A DNA stretch of 64,000 nucleotides from Crocodylus rhombifer (taxonomy: Eukaryota > Chordata > Crocodylia > Crocodylidae), in contig JAVSML010024365.1 of the NCBI GenBank assembly GCA_038503035.1, positions 310,001 to 374,000 on the forward strand, in the 5' to 3' direction. Under the pieces are notes generated by a model. That model did no database searches, was not told the DNA's origin, and saw only the letters and a list, made by a program, of their open reading frames with translations. Position 1 is the stretch's first letter. Each line of letters starts with the position of its first letter. This document shows positions 42,966-54,802 of the stretch, piece by piece. A program made the position numbers and the translations under genes.

Positions 42966-45900
42966 TGCGCGGGAGGAGTTCCCTGAACAGTGCCGCTGTC
43001 AGGGCTGTATCCACTTTCCGTATGTCGGCTGCTGCGGTGGATGCAGCTGTGACTAGTGCAGGTGAAGCCTGCCTTCAGTTGGGCTTTTGCATGTGTTTCA
43101 GTGCCTCAGTGTGGCTCTTTCATTAGAGGTGTGCTATCTGGAGGAGCCCCAGAGGGATTGCTCAGTGCTAGACTAGCCGTGGGAAGTCTCAGGGAGTCTG
43201 ACTTCCTTCCCGGCCCCCCTTGGGAGTAAGTTATTGCAGGTGACTAGACAGATGGACATGTCATTCCTCTCGGGAAAAGCCTCGTGCAAATGCTAAGCCC
43301 TGGGCATTTGCAGAGAGAGGATACAGGGAACAGGAGCAGAGGGCACAACCGGGCACAGCCCAGGGGAAGCTCTTGGAGGATGGAGTCTGTCACGCCACGT
43401 GCCGGGGCCATGGGAGCCCACGTGACAAGACCCCTCTCCCACTTCAAATGGATCCCTACCCTCTGGTCCCAATCCCTGCTTCCCATGAAGTCCACGGACT
43501 GCAGCCAGAGGAGAAACAAGCCCATGGTTGCTCAGTCCAAACCTCTGCTTGTCTAGAAACGAAGGCCAAAACAATCTCCTTTAGCCCAAACTTTTGTTTT
43601 CCAGCCTGGTCTGGGGCGGTGGAAGCCAGAGTCTGATTGCACTTTCCTTGCTGAGGTCTTATTTACTAAGTCAGTTATTCTGGGACTGTGACCACGTGTC
43701 CCCAGTGGGGTTCAGCCTGCTGCAGAGCGCATCCTCCCACCATCTGGGTAGGCTACACTGGTACATTCAGGCCTGCTGAGCGGCAAGGGGTTTTGTTACT
43801 CAGTGTCCTTCAATGGACCCAGCAAATGCAGATGCCTCCCATTGCACCCCTAGGCCCTTCCCTGGAGCTGTGGCAGGCTTGGCAAGCTGTGGTATGGGCG
43901 AAATCAGAACCTGTCGAAGCGGCGGGCAAAGCTTGCGTTGGCTTCAGGACAGTCAGGCTCCCAGCCACCGCGTCTGACATGGTCCCTGTTCCCTGGAGGA
44001 AGGCTCCTGGTGGGAAGAGCGCACATGTGTGTAACATGCATGTTGCCGCATTGCAAAGCAAGGTCAGAGGAAGGAGTCCTGTGCTCGAGCAGGAGTGTGG
44101 CGAGCCCTGTGATCACTCGCAGGCAGGAGAACAGGAATTCGCCGCCACCCCAGGGATGCTGGCAGATCTGCATTGGAAGAGGAGTGCTTGGATGCCAGCC
44201 TGTGGTGAGCAGTAAGGGATGTCCTTGTCTTGGCTTCGGCGGCTGAGCCGCTTCGATTCATCTTTTGGGCCGTGAGCCTGCAGACAGCGCAGCCAGGGCG
44301 GGCTGCACAGCTCTGCTCGGGACTGGGGCCACCGTGCAAACGCTGCCTGTAGCAGTGAGACCAGCCCGATGTGCATAGTGACTCCTGAAGGATGTTGTGG
44401 GCCTGTGACGAGATAAAAGCCCCGAGAAAAGAGGCATCTTTAAAGCCAGCCAATATTTAAACACGCTGGGAGGAAATACGCACAGATTCCTGCTTGAGCG
44501 ACGGCTTAGCCGCGCAGCTCCTGCAGCAGAGGGAAGTCGCGCGTCCCGCGGGCCGGCAGAGGTTAGGCGCTTGACATGAACCCGTCTGGGTTACATGCCA
44601 TAGGTTTGGACTGGGCCTTTTGGACACGTGGCTTACAATTTAAGCAGCAGACCTCCCCAGGATTATAGTTCCCCGCCCCACATTCGGGTTATATTTCCCC
44701 ACTCCAACCAAGGATGTAAAAATGAACTTCAGCCATGTGTTACAGGCCAATGCAAAGCTGATCAGAAGGATCAGGCCTGGGGCGGAAGTGCTGGAAGTCA
44801 GTGACTCCCACTCCGATAAGCCGAATGCACCCAGGAGCAGCACACCCACCTCCGGCTTCACCAGGGTGAGGGGAGAGGCCTCCCGTGCGGTATAGCCCAT
44901 TGCCTTGAGATACAGGCCACGATGCAAATTCTCTCCTCCTTTTGGTGACATGAATTCAACTTCTGTTCCCCAAATCCTTGGAAAGACTTCTCCTAGGGAG
45001 GAACGGGGCTGTCTCTCTTTTCATGGACACACTGTCTGGAGGAGGAGAGAAATAACGGAGGAAAAACATCCTATACTAATTCAGGACTGCAAGACACTCG
45101 CTAGAGGCCTGTGCTCCCACCTAGCCAGGCTTTAGCAGAGGTGAAAAGAGAACTGCGTATTTCAGTACAGGGGACATATTTCTAAAGAGACGCTCTCCTC
45201 CTCCTCCGGTCTGGAGAGGAATCTGTCCCAGCCAAGATGGAGGCATGGGAATATGCATTCACACCATGGGACCAGTTCAACCAGCTAAAGCAAAGGTGAA
45301 TCTCCACAAAACCAGTAAGATTTGTCGGGCTCTGTGCATGCATGGAGGTGTGCGGGCACTTGTGGGAGCGGGAGCAAGGCGCAGTGGGTTTAGCACCTGC
45401 TTTAGTAGCACTGGGACATTGTCTTGATTGCAGGTCACAACAGGCTAATTGGAATTGGTGTTTAAGCTGGTGAAGACGCAAGCGTGGGCTTTCCTACAGA
45501 CATCAGAGCGTGCACACAGGCTAAGCCCAAGCGATCCCAAACAGCACTAGTTAACCGGGGGTGTAAGACACTGCCCTCGGACACTGGCTCTATGATGCCA
45601 AGCCACAGGCCAGATACGAACAGCTGGGATAAGATGCTTGTATGACAAGAGAGCAAACCTAGGGTGCCAATCATGCCGAGGCAGAAAGCAGCCCCAAAGC
45701 CCAGGCGCTGCCTCTGTCCTAAACGAGCTCTGGGTGCCTCTCCCTGCCGGGGGATGTGAGGGGGAGCGGGGCAGCATTGGGACCTTGTGGACTCATCCCC
45801 TGGGAGCTTAATTCATTGCAGAAAACCTAGGTGAAGGGCTAAGCGTGGACTCTGGGTGTCACAACTGTCTCCTTCGATGCATCTGTCCAGCACCTGGTGC

Positions 45901-46439
45901 AATGGGCGCTTGAAGCCAGGCGCGGTGGCAGCCTGTGGCACAAAGGCGACCTGAGTGATGAATGCCGGGCCTGGGCAGGCTGCCGTTTGCTGACTCTGCT
46001 TCCCCGTTCCTCTCACACCATTGTCCAAGCCCCAGGAATCTTTTAATCATGCTCATTTGTACCCAAAATCTGCCCTCTCCTCACCTTGGAAAGAAAAGTC
46101 TCATTCCTTTCGTGGCTGAATTTATAGTTGCTGAAAGGCTTGGCAGGGCTGGGCTGGTCCTGATTCGTCTTGCCTGACCTCTGCTTCTTTCCGTGGCTAA
46201 GTCGAGACAATTCATTATGCTGCCCTTTAGCAAGGAGCCAAGCAGGCATGAGAGTGGGATTCCCCCCCTCCCCCCCATGCACAGTTCTTGGTTCAGAGTC
46301 ATGGGAGAGCTATTCCCTGGCCCCCGCCAGCCCTGGGGAGACTGTGCCCACCCAAGGGGAAACACAAGGGTTTTAGGCGCTCTGATTCTCGATTGCTGAA
46401 TTAAGCGAGAGACACAAAGATAAAGCACGGGGAGCAAGA
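42966..46439. other. Unique DNA, no gene seen
   Basis: A long GC-rich to moderate stretch with overlapping open frames on both strands, none protein-like. A POU octamer (ATGCAAAT) at 44932-44939 and a very CpG-dense 75-bp patch at 44497-44570 are the only notable points. No transposon recognised. Confidence 0.45.
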
Positions 46440-46775
46440 AATCATTGCGGGGTTTCTAATCTGAAAGGTGAGATCGAATTGTTGTTTGTATTCTCCCTTT
46501 AATGGCCCTCAATTGATAATTAGCGTTATATTATCACGTATCTTTAATAGAATATTGATGCCTTTGGCAGAGATATAATCCCAATGTCAAGAGTAATTCC
46601 CCTTTTTCCACTGGGCTGCACTTATTACATGCAGCCGGGGCAGAATCAGTTGCAAGGCTTGGCTGATGCATCTCAAATCAATTAGACGCAGCACTTCACC
46701 ACGAGTGACTTACAGTACGTCAGAGAAATGCATATTAATGATTTGCCTTGGGAGCATAAACAGGCAGAGAGGAAA
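46440..46775. promoter_or_regulatory. Candidate conserved non-coding element (AT-rich)
   Basis: Strong motif clustering: 'CTCAATTGATAATTAGCG' (46508), 'TATTATCACGTATC', 'CTTTAATAGAATATTGATGC', 'ATCAATTAGACGC' and 'AATGCATATTAATGATTTGC' (46725), the last an octamer/homeodomain-like composite. No repeat signature; flanked by GC-richer DNA. Confidence 0.45.
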
Positions 46776-49764
46776 TGCTGGCTTTGTCTGACTTGCGCTT
46801 GCTTTTCCTTTAGCTTCCTGGGAGGCCTCTGGGATATCGCAGTGCATCCTGGATGGCATCCCGGCACCCGCTCGGGGCCCTGGCACAGGACGAAGAAGAG
46901 CTGCCGTTGTGGCACAACCATCTGTAATTCTGACGTGCAAAGGAAAAGGAGACCTGTATTTTTCCTAGTGTCACACTGCGGCAGGAGGGGTCGAGCTGTC
47001 TGGTGCAACTCACTGAGGAATGCTCTTGCAAGAAACCTCAAGGGCTTTTCTTGCCCCGGTGCCACTAGCAAACGCCTGGTCTTTCCTAGGGGCCAGTCCC
47101 TTTGCAGAGGGCTGGCACAGGCCAGTGCACCACTTAATACCTCAAATGCAAGGCCCTGGCACTCATATCTTCCTGGGTAAGTTGTGTTTCACCCTCCATG
47201 AGAAATTTGCTGGCCTTTTGATCCCCCTCTTGCTATGCCTGTGCTAGAAAACCAGTCCCGGGTGCCGGACAGAAATATCTGTGCAGAGGATGCAGAGGCA
47301 CTTCGGGAAGCAAGAGTGAAGCCAAACCCCGCTCCCAGCTCATTTATCAAAGTGCTTTCAGCTCCCATTTGAAGGCAGGTGAAACAATAATAAATACTGA
47401 GCCACATGAGTTAATCTCTATCCGCAGCATTTTAATAAATGAAAAGTTAAACAAAAATCAATGTAGACCTGTTAGTCCTGGCCAGCGCCTGGGTTCCTTG
47501 CAAAGCTTAATTCGGTAATGGTGGAAAACATCTGAGCAGAGACGGCCTCTCCTGGGGCTTTTCCCAAGATGGCAGGAGTCCTGGTAGCATCACAGTTCAG
47601 GGGGCCTGGTTTGCACGGAGGCAGGCCAAAGCCCCAGGGGCCTATCTGAGGGTGGGTATATGGCCCCTTACCTGCTTGGGGAGGGTCATTCCCCCAGGTA
47701 TGATTTAGGAGGGCTGTTTCCTAATGAGTCGGGCACACCACTCCTGCCTCCCGTGCCCTCCTGCCCTCTGCCACAGATAGGCAGATAATAGAAACCTCAC
47801 AAGCCATTGCCTCACGAATGACAGCGAAGGGAAATTGGGATCAATACTTCCCCTGTTATCTTAGTCTGCTAAAGACTTTTGGTTTTTTGGATCTATGCGT
47901 GCACTGCTCCCTGCGGAAAGCTTCGCTTCTCATTTCCCCTCTTCCCCGCGTTCGCAGGAATGAAAGCCAAACACACCAAAGCTCTGGTTTCCCTCTTGCT
48001 TTCTTCAAGGATTCCTCAGCCAGCTTTCAAGGGCACTCGCCGCCCAAGGGGTGGCGGATTACAAACATCCTCCTTTAGCATATCTCTCTGATCACGATGA
48101 CACCAGTCACGACGTTCTCTGAAGGTCTTTGCACTGGGTTGCTTTTTGACACGAGCTGTGTTTTGCTTGCTGCATCTCCCCAGGCCTCTCTAACCTGCAG
48201 GTGTCCAGATCCCTCCACATTGCCGGGTTGCAGTGGGTGGGTGTGCAAGGAAAAACGTTGCATCGACATGGGAGGATGTTGTGCGTGTTTCTGGTGCGGT
48301 AAAACAGTGTCCATCAGTCTCGTGTGATGCACGTGGTACTAAAGCAAAGGTCTGTCTCTGCACTCTTTGGAAGTGTTGTGTCCAGGCTCATTCAGATCCC
48401 ATACATACTGGTGTGCAAAAATGGGATGCTCCTCCAGAAAGCAGGAGACGAGGCTCTGTGGGAGGTCTGCTTTCGTGTTGGAGCCACACTCCTTTATGTC
48501 TTTCTTTGGATACAGGAATATGAGTCAGGCCGTACATTTCCTACGGAGAAGACAACTGCCTGAGGGCTGGACAGTCTCCATTAGGATCAGAATTCAGGTT
48601 GGCCTCAGACTCCGTGAACCTCTTGATCTGTAAATCAGTCCCAGGGACTTTCTGCAAACCTGTGTTTCTCCCAGTAGGTTCCCCTTCTCCTCCTCCTTTT
48701 AAGCATGTGCCGAGTTTTAATCTTGTCACGCTAGCCGCCTCGTTCTCTTCAGTGTCAGGCATGTGCATTAAAGACCAAGATGAATCAAGGCCTACGCGGC
48801 TTTGTTATGGCATGTCAGGGCTGATGGCACCGGCAGGAGTAGGAGGGTCGTAGAGCCTGATTCTTCTGTGCGGAAAGCTGCTTTGGATATCTCGTTTGTC
48901 ACCTGTGTTTTCTGCAAAACACTGGGAGATTTAACCCCACTTCCAAGTAGGGGAAAAGAAAGAGAAGAAAGAAAATGGATTAAAATGGATTAAACCTGCT
49001 GAATATGAAGCGAAACAGAGCAAGCTGTTCCCAGCACAGAACGCATCCCTGAGCCACAACCTGGTGCTGAAGGTAGAAATAAGGCAGCGACGTGAGGTGC
49101 AGCACAGAGCCGGGTTTGCTGCCAGGCCCACGAAGTAGGCAGGCTTTTTTGGTCGTTTCTTCTGGGACAAGTCCACCTCTCCTCCCACTTCCTGCAAAGC
49201 ACCTGGTGCCGTTCCCAGGACCCAGAGGGCATCCAAGCCTTCCACTGCCTGCCCGCTCAGGACTCAGAAACAGACTCCTTTTTTGCCAGCAATTGACCCT
49301 TTTTCACTCTTTGTGGAAAACGTGGTGAAATGTTTTGTGTTGGTTTCTTGGAAGTTGTTCACTTTGTTTGAAAGTTATTCCCCACCCCCTTGCAAAATAA
49401 GACAGGGATAACTCTGTAATGAATGCAAGAAAAGGAACAAACCCCCCCCAGGCGAAATGATGAATGAAGAAGTACATCCATGCAGGCTCCCCCTGGTTTC
49501 GTCCTGGCTGGTAAAGACAGAGGTGTTTTCCACCCGGGAGGCACCGGTGACGGAGAGGCAGCTGATGCTGGGGCTGTGCTGACACCTAGTGTCGAGGGTG
49601 CACCAGGAGCAGTTGAATAAATATGGTTGACTAATCAGACCTGGGAAGCTGGTGGAAAAGGGGCTCAGCCCCCTGTTTGGGAAGCATCCCCGAGGCAAAA
49701 CGCCAGGGACTTGGGATGGATGAGGCGGCGCAAGGCTGAAGCAGTGACGGGAAGGGGCTGAGAC
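46776..49764. other. Unique DNA, no gene seen
   Basis: Mixed sequence. An AT-rich patch lies at 47395-47480 ('CATTTTAATAAATGAAAAG'), and the paired GGATTA motif at 48972-48992 is listed separately. Opposing frames (for example 46682-47071 minus and 46728-47180 plus) are not protein-like. Confidence 0.45.
48972..48992. promoter_or_regulatory. Two GGATTA motifs one helical turn apart
   Basis: AAAATGGATT occurs twice in tandem, placing GGATTA at 48977-48982 and 48987-48992, exactly 10 bases apart. GGATTA/TAATCC is the known core for K50 homeodomains (OTX, PITX, GSC). The arrangement is seen; any binding is inference. Confidence 0.4.
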
Positions 49765-49872
49765 ACGACCAGGCTGGGAAATCTGGGATCTGTGCCCAAC
49801 TCTGCCCAAGACACGCTGCGGGACCCAATGGGCCCATGTGCCCCCATTTGCTCATCTCTAACTGGAGGCAAG
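49765..49872 (+). mobile_element. Possible MIR fragment
   Basis: 'GAAATCTGGGATCTGTGCCC', 'AACTCTGCCC' and 'CCCATTTGCTCATCTCTAAC' follow MIR order in plus orientation ('...cccggctctgccac...ctcatctgtaa'). It is strongly diverged, so confidence is modest. Confidence 0.4.
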
Positions 49873-49944
49873 AAGGCAGCTTTTCTTTCCTTGGGTGCGG
49901 CCGTATGGGATGCCGAGGCCCTGAGAGGTGTTCAGACGGCATGG

Positions 49945-50110
49945 CTTGGATCTCTGGAGTAATGCCAATTAATCAATTAAACCAGGGCAGGCACCATCTT
50001 TATTGAATATGCACACACAGTGCCCAGCGCAACGTGGCCAAGGTCCACCGCAGTACAAATGCATGCAGATGAATAATGGTAATGAAGATGTCTTCATTAA
50101 GGGACGTTCG
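49945..50110. promoter_or_regulatory. Candidate regulatory block
   Basis: Contains 'GCCAATTAATCAATTAAACC' (49965-49984), with two ATTAA cores in mirror arrangement, and 'GATGAATAATGGTAATGAAG' near 50068. Short, with no repeat signature. Confidence 0.35.
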
Positions 50111-50274
50111 CCCCGGTAGTGGTTCTCAGGTTATCTGCTTTCTCCTTTCTCATCCTATTTACACATTGCCCATTTACACCTTATCCACAGGGCCTAATCC
50201 AGCCAGCTCATTGAACATCATGAAGTGAAGAGTTGAGTTGAATTTCGCACCCCCTCATTAAGTTTTCGGGAGGG

Positions 50275-50465
50275 TGTAGGTGATTTAGGCACCTACGCCC
50301 CATTTTCCAAAACTGATGTAGGTACAAAGGGCCAGATTTACACCAGGATTTAGGCAGCCAAGGATGCTGATTAGGCACCTCATGGGATTTACCGAAAGTC
50401 CAGAAGCAAATTAGGCACCTAATTCCCACCGACTTTCAGTGAGATTTGGTCTCCTGCTGAGCGCC
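50275..50465. repeat. Reptile interspersed repeat with TAGGCACCT motifs
   Basis: 'TTAGGCACCT' or close variants recur near 50283, 50350, 50370 and 50410, with 'GGGCCAGATTTACACC' between. Multiple 'taggcacctaa' strings with 'cattgattttcaatggga'-like sequence (here 'CACCGACTTTCAGTGAGA') are typical of an old repeat common in turtles and crocodilians. Class not assigned. Confidence 0.55.
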
Positions 50466-51547
50466 AGAGGCGCATGCAGTAAATGCAACCCACCGCCTCT
50501 GAAAAAGCCTGAGACTTGGAGGACTGGAGTCAGTAAAATGCAGTTTCTGCTTAGAAATTCTCTGCCTGAATTACAAAGACTGGATGTATTTAACTTTTAG
50601 CAAAACACCAGCAATCAGAAATCTTTTCTTCATAGACACAAAAGCTTCTGCACCTAGGTCTCCTGAATAATGATGGCGATGCACATTAGCATATATTTTC
50701 TTGAGAACTGAACTGTCACAGGGCCAGCCTTGAAAGCGATTCAGAGTATTTACGGCTTTTATGAGGCTCCCCCCGCGAGAGAATAATCTTAAAGTGCTGC
50801 AGACACCACATGGAAAAACTGCGAAAAACATTCAATTTAGGAACAATTTTGCCTCCGTCTATCTATCTGTTTTTTTATTTTTTATTTATTTATTTTTGTT
50901 CAAGCCCTTGCTCCCGCTACAGGTGATTTCTCTACCTGGAACCCGAATCTCTTCTGACATCGTGGTGGGTCACCGCAGAGGTGATTGTGATGTCCCTGGC
51001 GGTGGGATTAAGGGTTCAGGTGGAGAAGGAGCAGCAGTAGGCAAAAAGCCCCAGAAAAAGGGGCCGGTTTTCATGCAGATGTCTCTTGAGATGCAGAGGC
51101 AGAAGGGGAGAGAACTGCAGAGGACAGAGCAGCTGAATTGTCTCTAATCGAATGGTTTTCTGAGTTTTCCAGGAGGCATTGGTGGGTTTTTAAAAGTACA
51201 ACAATGCGAGTGTCGCGTCCTACTAACCCATCCTCAGGATCCTGTAACCATGTCAACCAGGAGAAAAAACAAGGAAACAAAATGCTCTCCTTTGGATTGC
51301 ACAGAACGCACCGGCACCTGATCCAGCCTCCAAATTACAGGGTTTTACAGCCGGCTGTTTACAGTGGGCTGTCACAAATGGATGTATCATTAGGGGAGCA
51401 GATACCAAACTTGGATCTCTACATGTTTATAAAAAGCATCTCATTTACTGTACGACAGTGAAAGGACTTCCTGAGCTTTATTGGCAAGTTGTAGGGAGGG
51501 CGATCGTGTTGTTTAGGAACTCGTGCATATACAAACACAGCTGCAGC
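50466..51547. other. Unique DNA, no gene seen
   Basis: AT-rich at 50560-50720 and 50820-50900. An ATCT/TTTA simple run (50856-50897) ends the AT-rich part. No coding frame of note. Confidence 0.45.
50856..50897. repeat. (ATCT)n then (TTTA)n simple sequence
   Basis: Three ATCT units run into a T-rich TTTA array. Low complexity and probably length-variable. Confidence 0.8.
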
Positions 51548-51568
51548 TGCGTGCGCACACGTGCACGC
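51548..51568. repeat. Alternating purine-pyrimidine tract (GC/CA)
   Basis: Twenty-one bases alternate strictly (TGCGTGCGCACACGTGCACGC). It is Z-DNA-prone and also holds a CACGTG E-box. It lies just upstream of the CR1 3' terminus (plus coordinates), where CR1 tails often carry short repeats. Confidence 0.75.
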
Positions 51569-51599
51569 CCAGGCATCTTGACGCACGCTCGCGCTCGCA

Positions 51600-51950
51600 G
51601 ATGCATATGTTCTCACGCTCGTCGGTCTGGAAAGGGCCTCCATGAGCACCCTGTCCAGCCTCTGGCACAAATGCAGGTGGCTCTGTTCCTCCACCCTCCC
51701 AGAGAGATGCCCCTCCAGCCTCCTCTTGAAAACCTCCCTGGGCAGCTCGCTCCGCTGCGCTGCTGCTCTCGCTCTTCAGGAGTTTGTCCTGCGATTGAAT
51801 GCGAACTCCTGTCGCTGCAGTTCAAACCCATTGCGTTATGTCCTGCCCTCTGCAAGGGGACAGTTTTTCTCCCTCTTCTTTTATGGCAGCCTGTCAAATC
51901 CCTGAGAATTGTTGTCACGTCCCCTTCTTCATCTCCCCTTCCCCAAGTTA
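51600..51950 (-). mobile_element. CR1 LINE fragment, divergent subfamily
   Basis: Reverse-oriented CR1: 'GGTCTGGAAAGGGCCTCCAT' at the 3' end, then 'CCAGCCTCCTCTTGAAAACC', 'GGAGTTTGTCCTGCGATTGA' and 'CTGTCAAATCCCTGAGAATT' towards the ORF2 side. The wording differs from the 15.3 and 36 kb copies, so it is an older or separate subfamily. Long minus-strand frames are remnants. Confidence 0.78.
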
Positions 51951-52129
51951 CACAGATGGTCAAATAGCAAAAGAATCAAGGTCAGTGAAAAGGGAGGGCC
52001 AGTGTGCAAAGAGCTATCCTATAGGCCACGTGTGACTATGTTCGCGACCGACAGATAGTCCAACAAACGTTCACGCCCTCCAAAAAGTTTTGCCAACTGG
52101 CCTCTCCCAACCCAAACTCCATTAAGGCC
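51951..52129. other. Spacer, nothing recognised
   Basis: Mixed sequence without gene or repeat. Confidence 0.5.
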
Positions 52130-52525
52130 ACTCTGGATTCTGCTATTTAAAATCCTTTCTCCAGCAAATCAGAAAGCAGAAACACACAGGTGACCATCCA
52201 TAGCATAAATAAAAAAAAGCACCACATTAAGGTATTTTCAGCTACCGAGTTGGTCCAGATAGATTAAGAAGGAAATTAATTGGATAAATTGTTTGGACAT
52301 TAATTTCCAAGATGGTTAACCTGCACACAAATCCAGGTTGGTCACCAGGGTCCGAATTCGAACATTGCGCCCAACCAATAGTTTTTCCAGTAAGAACGTG
52401 AGCATGAACGGAGCTACATGGGGAACAAACCTCTGCACGTTGCCTGCTTTCTTGCTGTTGATTCCTTTAAACTCTTTGACATTTATAATCCAGCAAAATG
52501 AACATGACAAGCAGGACACAAGAGG
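52130..52525. promoter_or_regulatory. Candidate conserved non-coding element (AT-rich)
   Basis: 'GGAAATTAATTGGATAAATT' (52271) holds adjacent TAATTG/GGATAA cores, followed by 'GGACATTAATTTCCAAGATG'. AT-rich and CpG-poor with no transposon signature. Its left part carries an A8 run in 'CATAAATAAAAAAAAGC'. Confidence 0.4.
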
Positions 52526-54782
52526 AGTCTGGGGCTCTCTTGTAAAGTTATACTGGGCAGGCCTGATGTTGGGTCCCTTTTAGATCTTCCCAGGTCTACC
52601 TCAGATTAATACCGTGGGCATCCAGGCTTGCACGTCACATTGTTCAGGGCATGGGTGGGTGCTGGCATGGTCATCAGCTTCCTCGCACTTCTCAGACTGA
52701 TGGCCAGAGCCACAGTAAAATGTTCGTGTCAAACTGAAGCACACCCAGATAGGTTGGCAAGAGTCCAGTGATCATCCCACGGCACCAATGTTGAAACCTG
52801 GTTGATGTTTAAACATCTCCACTCCAGATGCTTGCCAGATACTTGGAGAAGGTGATTTCTGTTCTGAGCCTGGGCTAGAAACGAGCCTGATTCAGTGTCC
52901 TGGGAAATACACTGCAGACATTGGGACGTTTCATAACCCAATCTTCATTTGCTTGCCGTCGGCGCCAGTTGGGCAGCAGGGCTTTGAAGTGCAGCAACGA
53001 TCCGGTCCCCTGCAGAAGTGATTACTTGACTCCCAAGGTCACTTTTCCACTGTTCCCTCCCTGCATAAATCCATCCACGTTTTGCTTCTGCAAGAAAACC
53101 TTTCTGTCTGCTTTGCAAGTCCGGTGAGGCAGGGACCCTGAGCTACGCTTTCAAAGGCGGTTAGGTACCTGGCCAGATTTTTAGAGCGCTCATTTCTTTT
53201 GCTAGGCATTACGAGCACCAGCTCTTCTGAAAATGCAGCTGGCGGCTTTTCTGCTTAATGTCTTAACTGTCGGGCCCTGTGTCTTCGCATGTGCTTAGCC
53301 CTAGTCCTGATCAGAGCCTCTGAGACCTGCTATAATAAAAATAAAGGAAGAGAAAGCAGGACAGACCAGTTGAACTGCTCCAACAAGATCCCTGTTGCTC
53401 TCCCCTGACAGAGCCATGCTGTGTGGAAAGGAAAAGAAATAAAATAATTTTTGGAGCCCATTTTCTGGGTGCAGTGGAGAGAAGCATGTTTTATTCAGTG
53501 AGGAGCAGCTGCAGTACCTGGAGCTGAAATTCAGCTTGTTGAGCCCTTATTTAAGTAGATCACTGAAGCTTTAGGTGGCCTAAGCAGCCAACGCTCCCTC
53601 CTGTTTCCAGCCACACATTTTTGGAGAGGGGATCTTCTATGCTCCCCATACCTCCAGAGTGACTGCAGGCATTGGGGACCAGCCTGAACCTTGCCCTGTA
53701 AGACTGGGTCGTGGTAGCAGGCTCCAAATGCTGACCTGGCCGGGGGGAGCTAGGTGCCCTCAGCAGCCAGCATGGGGCTTTCCCAAGGGAGCAGGGGAGT
53801 TACTGGGCAAGGCAATTCCAGTACCAGGGGGAAGAGGCCCAAGCCCAGATGTTAGGAACAGCTGCATTGGGTGGGAGGGAGGGAGGGGCTGCACTCCCTC
53901 CACCCCAAGCCGACTCTGCTGGAACAGCCCCATCTGCTTCTCAGGCCCCCGTCTGACAGACCAGGGGCAAAATATCAGCTGAACAAAGTGGCCGGGGGCT
54001 TCCCCTGCTGACCTGGGGCAGGGAAACAAAGCCAGTACAAAGCTTTCTTCCCTCCTTCCCCCTGAAATGCTGGGACTTGAGAGACAGACCGCGCAGCTTC
54101 CTCCTGTCCAGGCCAGCGAGCAGCCCTTGCAATGGGGAGATTCAGAGAAATGAGATCTCTCCAGTTCCTGCAGCGTTTGGTCCCTGGGGTCCCCAGGAAG
54201 GTGTCAGGTGAGACCCTGGAGGTCCAGGGAGAATGCAGCCTGGGGCTGTTTCCACACCAGCCGGGTCTCATCCCACCATCTGAGGCCCATGCCCTGCTTT
54301 TCTTGCCTAAGCCACGTGTGGCCGGGCTCTGCAAGTCCTTTCTGCCCCACCATGAAAGGATCTGGAAGTGGAACGTGGAGGAATGAAAGACTCATTAAGC
54401 TCGCTGCCGGGGACCACGCGCTTCCTGGAGGCGCCAGCGAGTCAGATCGGCTTGCAACGGAGCCTCGCTCGGGTACCTAGCATCACAGGCACCTGGACAG
54501 GGATGGCGCGGGTCCATGCAGGCTGCGGATTCAGATGGCACCGAGGCCTGGTCTGCAGGGAGCATCCCCCTCTGCTCCTGACAGCTCCAGGACCAGACCT
54601 GACCCAGCCACACCTGGGAGTGCCTTGGCTCTGCAGGGAATGGCTGTGATGCTTTTCCTCCCAGCTTCCCCTTGGAGGAGACACCCTGCTAGGGCTTTCC
54701 TTGTTCCTCCATGAAGACCGATGCAGGGAAATCAGGCTGTTTTCCTACACAGCAACACAGCCACGGACACGGGAAGATATGG
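52526..54782. other. Unique DNA, no gene seen
   Basis: Moderate to GC-rich. A GGGA run (53870-53888) is the only simple repeat. No protein-like frame. Confidence 0.5.
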
Positions 54783-54802
54783 ATGCATGCACATGCACAT
54801 GT
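54783..54802. repeat. Alternating purine-pyrimidine tract (GCAT)
   Basis: Twenty strictly alternating bases (ATGCATGCACATGCACATGT) followed by TGTGCATG. Z-DNA-prone; three such tracts of about 20 bp occur in the window. Confidence 0.75.
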
